From Bugulina stolonifera (taxonomy: Eukaryota > Bryozoa > Gymnolaemata > Cheilostomatida > Bugulidae), in NCBI GenBank assembly GCA_935421135.1, contig OW285190.1, positions 9,186,501 to 9,250,500 on the forward strand: a stretch of 64,000 nt of DNA, in the 5' to 3' direction. The notes beneath the pieces were generated by a model. It saw nothing but the letters and a program-made list of their open reading frames with translations, searched no databases and had not been told where the DNA came from. The translations under genes were made by a program, and so were the position numbers. Positions 57,701 through 64,000 of this stretch are shown here, piece by piece (the stretch's first letter is position 1; each line of letters starts with the position of its first letter).

Positions 57701-58173
57701 CGTGTAATGTAATAATGCCACAGTACTGTGTTTTGTTTCATTCTATTAATGTAGGTTGCACCTTACAATACTTGACCTCTAATAATCTGTATACAAAAGA
57801 ATTCCTTTAGAAACTTGACAATTCATGTATACAGTAGTATAGTATGTATTGTCATGATTAGATGACTAATGGCTAGTAGATTTAACTACTAGTATCATGT
57901 CATGTGTCATACTCATACATATTTCCATCAACCAGATGTTCTTTGCAAACAACTAAACTCCACCATATTGTTAGAATTCTCCAAATAAAGATACAATTTT
58001 GTGTAAATAGGAGACGACTCTACCTGCGATACTTTGTTAAATCCAGCAGCCTCAGTTTCAGATGAATCATCATCTAATATCCCTCTCTTTTCGTCGTCTG
58101 TAGCACTCAGCTCTGCATTCTCAGCCATTCTACTAATGTCATGTAGTAATTCTTGTTTATTTAATTTGGACAT
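48757..58173 (-). CDS. UNC93A: UNC93-family major facilitator transporter
   Basis: Ten exons: 58173-58024, 55646-55460, 54959-54808, 53488-53398, 51920-51838, 51405-51325, 50902-50660, 49880-49745, 49518-49387, 48968-48757; 489 codons including TAA, phase kept throughout. The start ATG at 58173 opens a 50-residue acidic cytosolic segment with EKRGIL, like an acidic dileucine sorting signal. The UNC93A pattern follows in order: YQALQQLQSSLF, PFHPGW-type loop (AAYFHPGWELFIPAALI), PIWGNLISS, LYTLTGIY, WVGYVGMCYSAIDGVGSILF, FAGLFGLADAL, ALYGVLF, and a basic KRKTKKL end. Asn sites in the loop after WGNLISS could be glycosylated. UNC-93 proteins regulate a K+ channel in worms, and UNC93B1 traffics Toll-like receptors; which role applies here is unknown. 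UNC93A-like rather than UNC93B by overall pattern. Confidence 0.9.
49688..49785 (-). repeat. Tandem duplicate of the exon 8 donor region in UNC93
   Basis: A segment of about 50 bp is present twice in tandem. The copy nearer the exon encodes its end (ERYVMFTLG, donor at 49744). The second copy would encode ERVGRYAMFTLG, also followed by GTAAGT. Reading through the first donor reaches TGA at once, so the outer copy is probably inert unless spliced separately. Confidence 0.75.
50080..50345. repeat. Dispersed repeat, copy 2
   Basis: Shortened copy of the family described at 34190, sharing TATGAGAGACTCC, CCTATAGCTA, CCTACAGCTGTGGAGA and AGAGACCCA blocks. It lies in a UNC93 intron. Confidence 0.65.
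53610..54110. repeat. Dispersed repeat, copy 3 (diverged)
   Basis: Most diverged member; shares GACTGCTGGG and ACTGCATAGTTCA, followed by CTTTATT-AAAC-like sequence, in the same order as copy 1. It starts with a poly(G) run at 53619 and lies in a UNC93 intron. Confidence 0.5.
55878..56490. repeat. Dispersed repeat, copy 4
   Basis: Full-length counterpart of copy 1: GGGTAGCTGAG, AGAGGGAGTCAGAACCAGCT, the ACTACAGCTGTGGAG block, GAGACTGCATAG and a 3' part with AAATTGAGCTACT. It lies in the first UNC93 intron. Confidence 0.75.
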
Positions 58174-60781
58174 GGTCAAGGTAACTATACACAAATTTCT
58201 GAACGCCTCTTGAGATTAAATGGAAGGGGGAGGGGGTTGGTAGCCCGCAGGTTTAAACATAAGATAAAAAATATAACCAAACTATTATTCTAGAGCCTAA
58301 GCTAAATATTTAAACAAGTTGTGCAGAGCATGCCTTGCTTTCTTCTATTAAGGATGAATTACGCATCGTACAGGTATTTATATAACACTGGGAAGTAATT
58401 GCATTGTCTTCACAACATTCAAGGTGATTATTTACAATAATGAGTTAGACACATGTATGGTTGACATGTCATAATCCAGGTGAACATTTAAATATGCCAG
58501 CTTACTATGATATACATGTACATTTAATGATGTAGTTTTAGCAAGGAAATTAATAATGTACATTTTTTTAACATAATATCAATTTATTTCTATACCTCAA
58601 ATTTTATTGCAGACTGTTGTACATAGTCTCACCAGCAAAGATTGTGAGTTCAGAAATTTCACATCTCTTTCAAATTTCAGCTAAATTATTTGGCTGTTTA
58701 ATTTCTACATTTCTTCAAAATACATGAAAAAGTAAATATGATAATAAATACGCCTTTTGACCCAGCTTCTTACATTTGTCTGCATATTATACATGTAAAG
58801 GAAATCTTAACCATAGTTATGTAGAAACCCCACTCTAACTTACCAGCCGTAATATCAATGGTAGGTGTTAACTTTATCTGTAGTCACAGAGCTCTACCAT
58901 AACCTTTCAGTAAATTTTGAGTAGCAAGTCTGGGTGTTAACTCTACAGATTGGTTGTAATTATTTACACATTTATTATACATGTAGACGTAATTATTTTG
59001 TCAAACTATTGTGATGTTTGTCGTACTGTGACAGTTGTGATTTATTACCTTACAGTCACGCTTTGTTTCGTCGGTACATATAAGTTAGATAGGAGAAGGT
59101 AATGGTGCTAGTCAAAATTTCAAGTAAATGCCGGTCTCACTGTCCACTTATGTGTGGAGGTCATCAGCGCGTCATAGCTTCAGTTTCCAACAATGACTGA
59201 ACACCTGTTGATTTATTGCCATTAGTACAGACGCAACCTCATCCTACCTAGACTAATTATAGGCGTACATTGTTATAGTATTGTCTTGGTTCACAGTCTA
59301 TTCATGGACACAGCACATTATAATACCCACCTCCCAGTACTGTGTGCTACATGTACAATGTACATTGTATGTACATTTAATATACTAGTGTATATACATG
59401 TATAATATAGTTGCATACTGTAATTGACATTGGTAACTGTTAATAGAGAGCCCTCAAGTTTAGAGGTACTTGTAAAGGGAAGCATAACCACATAAGTAAG
59501 TAAGTAAATTTTCCTATTATTCTAGACAATTTGCGCAGAACTAAATTACTGTAACAAGAGTTTTCTGTTATTAATGTTCAAAATTATGCATCCGGATATT
59601 TACATGTATATAAAAAATTGTGGGTAGTTGCATTGCATTCACAACATCCAAGGGGATTATTTGCATTGATTATTTGATAGGTTACAGGTATGCAAACACC
59701 TTGAATTCAAAAATTTTCTCTATTGGCATAAAACACACAGTTGCGTCTTCATAACAAAGTTGCGTTTGAAGCAGCAATGAATAGTGCTAATGAGTCAAGC
59801 ATAGGGAAGAGGACACGGCTCTGCCTGTAGTAGCACAAATGCAATAAACCTAAGTGAGAGATGCTGCATTGAACATAGATGTAAACCACATGTCATAACC
59901 CCTTTAATAGCGGAAGTAAAATTGGTAAGTTTATGCTGTATATTTTAGTGTCTTCTAATGACGTGTTCTTGGAAGGAATGTATTAGGGGCACTACATATT
60001 ATCATACAGTGCAAAATTAAACATACAAGAACAATCTTATCCACTAAAACTATTCTGCAATTAACCCAATCAACACTAACCGACTACAGTGTAAGTCATA
60101 TAGATTGTTTACCCGTGATAATAATATGTACAATGTATATTAATTTATATTATTAGAAATATATTTTTGGACCTTAAATACATGTATGTTTATTTATTAG
60201 CAAGATTCTGAATGTCTTTGATGTATAACTTTGATCCTTTGATCTACATATACCTAGTTCTATTGTACAAATAGTTTCGAGCTTCGTTCTCGCCTAACCC
60301 ATCCTTTTAGTTTTTTTTTCTTTGATGCACTTAGTTAATGTATAAAGTAGCCCTTGATTTTCTGTAACTTTATTTATCCTCTGATGATGGTGCTTGGAAA
60401 AGCATTGAAATATAAGGAATAAATCAAAAATAATATAAAAATTATTGTTCATTATAAAAATATTAGCTCATACCAACATTTTCTAATACTTTTGTCTAGT
60501 ATCTGCATGAACTGTATTCATTACAAACTACAATGTGATCAAAAATTGGCATTTGTGTTGTGTGTAGCAATGGAAGAAATTAGTAATTGCATGTACCTAT
60601 GCATTTGTAACTACCCGCACGTACCTGCACGTACCTGCAAGTACCTGCAAGTACCTGCAAGTACCTGCAAGCATCCTCAAGTACCCGCAAGTACCTGCAA
60701 CTACATGTAAGTAGATATACATGTACATGTAAGTATCTATTGTTCTTGTTCTATTGTTGATGCGCATGTATAACCATTCAG
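58174..60781. other. Region upstream of the UNC93 gene
   Basis: Promoter side of the UNC93 gene and 3' flank of receptor F. AT-rich with TACATGTA motifs. I see no coding exon of more than chance length. Confidence 0.45.
60605..60715. repeat. 10-bp tandem repeat past the receptor F stop
   Basis: About ten copies of GTACCTGCAA with GTACCTGCAC and GTACCCGCAA variants, 67 bp beyond the receptor F stop. On the minus strand, the strand of that gene, each unit reads TTGCAGGTAC, containing a CAG/GT pair like an acceptor next to a donor. Confidence 0.85.
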
Positions 60782-61252
60782 TCAATCGACCTCTGATAGC
60801 TGGTTAGTGGCTAAATATGGGTTTGCCACATATGCTCCTTGACTTTGATTCCTACAATTGGAGATAAAGAACGGTGTTGTGAATAACACTACATGAAATA
60901 CATGTATGAAGGTACTCTGAAAGTATGTGTAGGCAAATACTGTCTAAAATATTCCTTACAAAGATAAAAATATTTGCAAGTGATTCACAATTATTCAATT
61001 TATAATGATCTTGTTTTAATTCTACATTAATTTAATAATTTCGGATAGAAATATAATTCTAGAATAAAACTAAATTAATAAAGATTAGTATCAAAACTAA
61101 ATTTTACCTGCTTTGAGTCGCTCCCTGTTCCGGGCTAAGAACTGCTCCAAGTCTAGGATAGGAGTAATCAGGTTCACTATTGGCCGCATGATAGGGTGAG
61201 TGTACCGCTGACATAGCTGAAAACTCAATATAACCCTCATCCTGTTGTCTCT
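60782..61252 (-). CDS. Receptor F: last two tail exons only
   Basis: Exon 61252-61108 is 145 bp with phase 1 to 2, exactly the size and phases of its gene D counterpart, and encodes GYIEFSAMSAVHSPYH and then PDYSYPRLGA. Exon 60851-60782 encodes NQSQGAYVANPYLATNQLSE and ends with TGA at 60782-60784. These are the tail of a fifth member of the receptor family; its CUB and TM exons are not seen up to 64000 and should lie beyond the window. The alternative is an orphan pair of exons left by a duplication. Confidence 0.75.
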
Positions 61253-64000
61253 CTATAAGCATATAATATAAATTGCTTGGTGAAATAATGAAATACTATC
61301 TAAAGGTAACATTGTGGTAAGGCAGGACATTCTCTTGTACTGACAGTGTAAGCCTCAGCGTACACCGATCTATCACTTGGCAGTTGTCTTCCTTATCTCA
61401 TGCTTGTATTCTTGCCAAACATTGTTTAATTAATCCCGTATATGCTGTCATGTCATGTGCATACCAATCATTATATTTACCAGTACTGTACATAATTTAC
61501 TTGTATTGTGCATTAAACTTATATTGGTTGTAACTTCCTTAATACTCCTTGTAGACCTTATTTGTATACCTAGTTTTATAGGCCCAAGGCCCCTCTATAA
61601 TACACTGCGGTTGCAATCTTACCTTTTATATATCTACATGATTATACATGTTTGTCTGTACATGACCGACCCTAAAGGGGCCCTATGTCTTATTTTTTAT
61701 ATTATTGCACAATACTTATGGCCGGGTACCTATTGTACCTCACCAGAAGTTTTCACCGGAAATGCAACACTATATGAAGCGATTACTTTTCATTATGTGA
61801 CTCAGTTCTTGCTTGAACTTGAATACAGACACATTTTCTATAAGAAGCATCTGGAGTTGTCTTTTCTATAATAGCATAGTTTCAGCTCTTGGTCCCATTG
61901 GACCTTAAAGCCCGAAGTGACTAAACTAGCGTAGAACATACTCATGAGACTCGTATCCAAGCAATAACTCAGACCCTATGGGTCGTACGTGCAAAATGGC
62001 CGATAATCTACCATGCAATCACTTTATGTAATTGAAAGCAGATCTAGCAGACCATTCCTAGACCCTTTCCACGCACCCGTACTATCATCAGTTACTCGTA
62101 TGTCACATTGCAATGTTATACAAACATAGATGGGTATGAGGCTGCAGGCCCCGTTAATGCCATAACCTGTACTTACGCTGTAGTTATCTTATACCCACAC
62201 AGAGCTCACAATACCTTGTACCAGCCATGTACTTACACTGCAGTTACAGTTACATGCATGAATATATATTAGTAGTATCTACCTCATGCATGATGTCTAC
62301 TCACATTACTCTGCATGCTACACACTTTAGCTTTTTTAAATATGCATGCATTGAACTCATTCTGTATGTACATTTATTTTACCTTGAATTTCCCATTGCA
62401 TTGCACTTCCCTTAAACTAACCTTTTGTAAACCTTATACATAAGCTGCCGTAAGCTACATCGTATAATTGATTATAATTAAAAGTGGTTCTCTCTTCATT
62501 TCTTTTCTTCCTTTTTCTTCCAGGATGGGGCATAATTCACTCAGCTGTTTTTGTTATTAAACTATGTTAAAATCTCCAATCGCTCTACTGGCATAGCTAT
62601 CACTGTTTGAAGATCTCAATTTGACTACAAGCCTTTTGGTAGTTTATGCTACTAGCAAAGTTTCTATATACCAAGCACATGTATATCCAGTAAATGATGC
62701 GTATAGTAATTTGGCGCAGTTTTCTCAAAAACGCCGGAACGTTGCTCATTAACGAGTGCCCAACCTATGGTGAACACTTAGGCTGCAGAAATATAGGTCG
62801 ACATAACGAGCCAAAAGTAGTTGACAGTCTGCACAAAGAGTACTTTTACCACCTTTGGTCTACACGAGGCACAACTCCTACTGAATAAGCAACAACAGGC
62901 TTCGTATATGTTATAATGTCATGCAGACGTTGCAAATCTGTATAAAATGGAAGTTGTCTTTTCTTTTTCTGTGCGTTCAGTCAGACTACGCGCTCAGCAA
63001 GATGGCTCAAACTTTTTGGGCCTTTTTCTCACAGTTAAGTTCCTGTGAGTTATTTACTTTTCTAGGGATGCTATCAGTATCAACATCCTGTATCCTGAAA
63101 ATAATGGGCTAGCATCACAGGTATTTCTAGCCAATCTGAGGAAATTTTTTTCCCTGCTCTTGAGAAAAGCTTCATTGTTTTATTGGGAATTTTCCGTTGC
63201 CCGCTCAACTATTTTGGACTAGGTCGTTTATTAGGTCAGGCTTTAGAGCGATCCTATTGGGGCAAAGCACCTGCGGAAAACCTTGATAAATATATAAACT
63301 TTGCTTCTAGTGAACCTCACTCTGGCTTTGGCAAAGACGACTTCCTGATGGTTTGATGCAGTAAAGCAGAAGGTTAGTTGCTTAATTAAGCAGCAATTGC
63401 TGTAGAGACTGTGTAGTTGGCTGAAAATACTACACATTAATCTAATCTAAGCTGTCTAAAGTATAAACTTTGCCAATCTTAATACTAAAAAGATTTTCAG
63501 TAAATAAATTGTATTATTTATTATTAAATCAAGTAAAACCTATTATTATGAAAACATTGACACGATTGTTGATTTGTAATTGTCCTCCTCTGTGTGGTTT
63601 ATGAATTTCGAGATGATTGGTCTAATATTAATGACACTTAACATCATCATCATTTCCCAATTCAACGTGAAAAATATTCGAGAGCTTTTATATAGTGTAG
63701 TGAAATTGGTTTTGCAAAGAATGATATCTCCGCCATTATAGCGATTTAGGACTTAGAAATAATTTAAGACAATTGCATTGTATTTAACTGTAGTAAGATA
63801 ACACTTCCTTCAACCAAGAGCTGAGGGAAGTGTGCCATACCTTGGGGAAAAAAAGAAAAGAAGATAGATTGAGAGAAGACAACTTCCGATTCTAATTGGT
63901 ACCTTGTAAGTGCTCATGACCTTGAACTTACGAATGTGGTTTAGGTAGTACCATTGCTATTGCTCGAATACAAACTTGAATGTACTGTAGTTATTCATCT
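61253..64000. other. Probable intron or flank of receptor F
   Basis: No CUB, TM or YEEI exon recognised on the minus strand. A plus-strand open stretch at 61455-61871 is hydrophobic and unconvincing. The end at 63820-63900 holds one terminus of a transposon related to that at 8949-9277. Confidence 0.4.
63815..63902. mobile_element. One end of a MITE related to the 8949 element
   Basis: The segment ending GAGAGAAGACAACTTCCGAT resembles the right terminus of the 8949-9277 element (GAGAGGACAACTTC preceded by an A/G-rich tract and GTGTGYCA). The partner end was not identified with confidence. Confidence 0.4.

Noticed and set aside
60605..60715. CRISPR-like array
   Set aside because: Simple 10-bp tandem repeat without spacers, in a eukaryotic genome.
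61455..61871. 138-codon hydrophobic plus-strand frame
   Set aside because: No domain pattern or splice context; hydrophobicity follows from the T-rich composition.

Overview
The window reads as nuclear DNA of an invertebrate animal: AT-rich, genes split into many short exons with GT/AG junctions, long introns, many small inverted-repeat transposons, and metazoan-type genes (a CAP-Gly kinesin, CUB-domain receptors, an UNC93 transporter). The proteins are well diverged from vertebrate relatives. A sponge or other marine invertebrate is my best guess, but the sequence alone does not settle it. All exon models were built by hand from reading frame, splice consensus, phase and comparison between paralogues.

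Layout. (1) 43-15076, plus strand: the 3' two thirds of a KIF13B-type kinesin-3 gene. The motor and FHA exons lie before the window; about 21 exons run to a C-terminal CAP-Gly domain, and the chain keeps phase to the stop. (2) 15077-18189: intergenic DNA with a hAT-type MITE. (3) 18190-45731, minus strand: four head-to-tail genes (called A, B, C, D here) for single-pass receptors built on one plan: signal peptide, CUB, CUB, Ser/Thr-rich stalk, transmembrane helix, basic stop-transfer, then a tyrosine-motif exon (YEEI, YEEM or YQDL). A and D keep two more tail exons; B and C seem to lack them. Gene A's last exon has grown into 21 tandem 45-bp units, giving a cytoplasmic tail with two tyrosines per 15 residues. 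(4) Inside an intron of gene B lies a 4.5-kb Foldback-like transposon whose arms are built of 50-bp tandem repeats; it has a perfect 9-bp target duplication and carries a nested hAT MITE with a perfect 8-bp duplication. (5) 45732-48756: intergenic, with a 1.2-kb inverted-repeat element. (6) 48757-58173, minus strand: a complete ten-exon UNC93-family transporter of 488 residues. (7) 60782-61252, minus strand: the last two exons of a fifth receptor of the same family, so the family continues past the transporter.

How it may fit together (inference): the receptor cluster looks like a locally amplified family that signals through tyrosine phosphorylation, with Src-family SH2 docking sites as the common element and one member carrying a minisatellite-encoded, probably length-variable phosphotyrosine array. 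This is the best candidate here for an undescribed system. The kinesin and UNC93 genes look like ordinary flanking genes.
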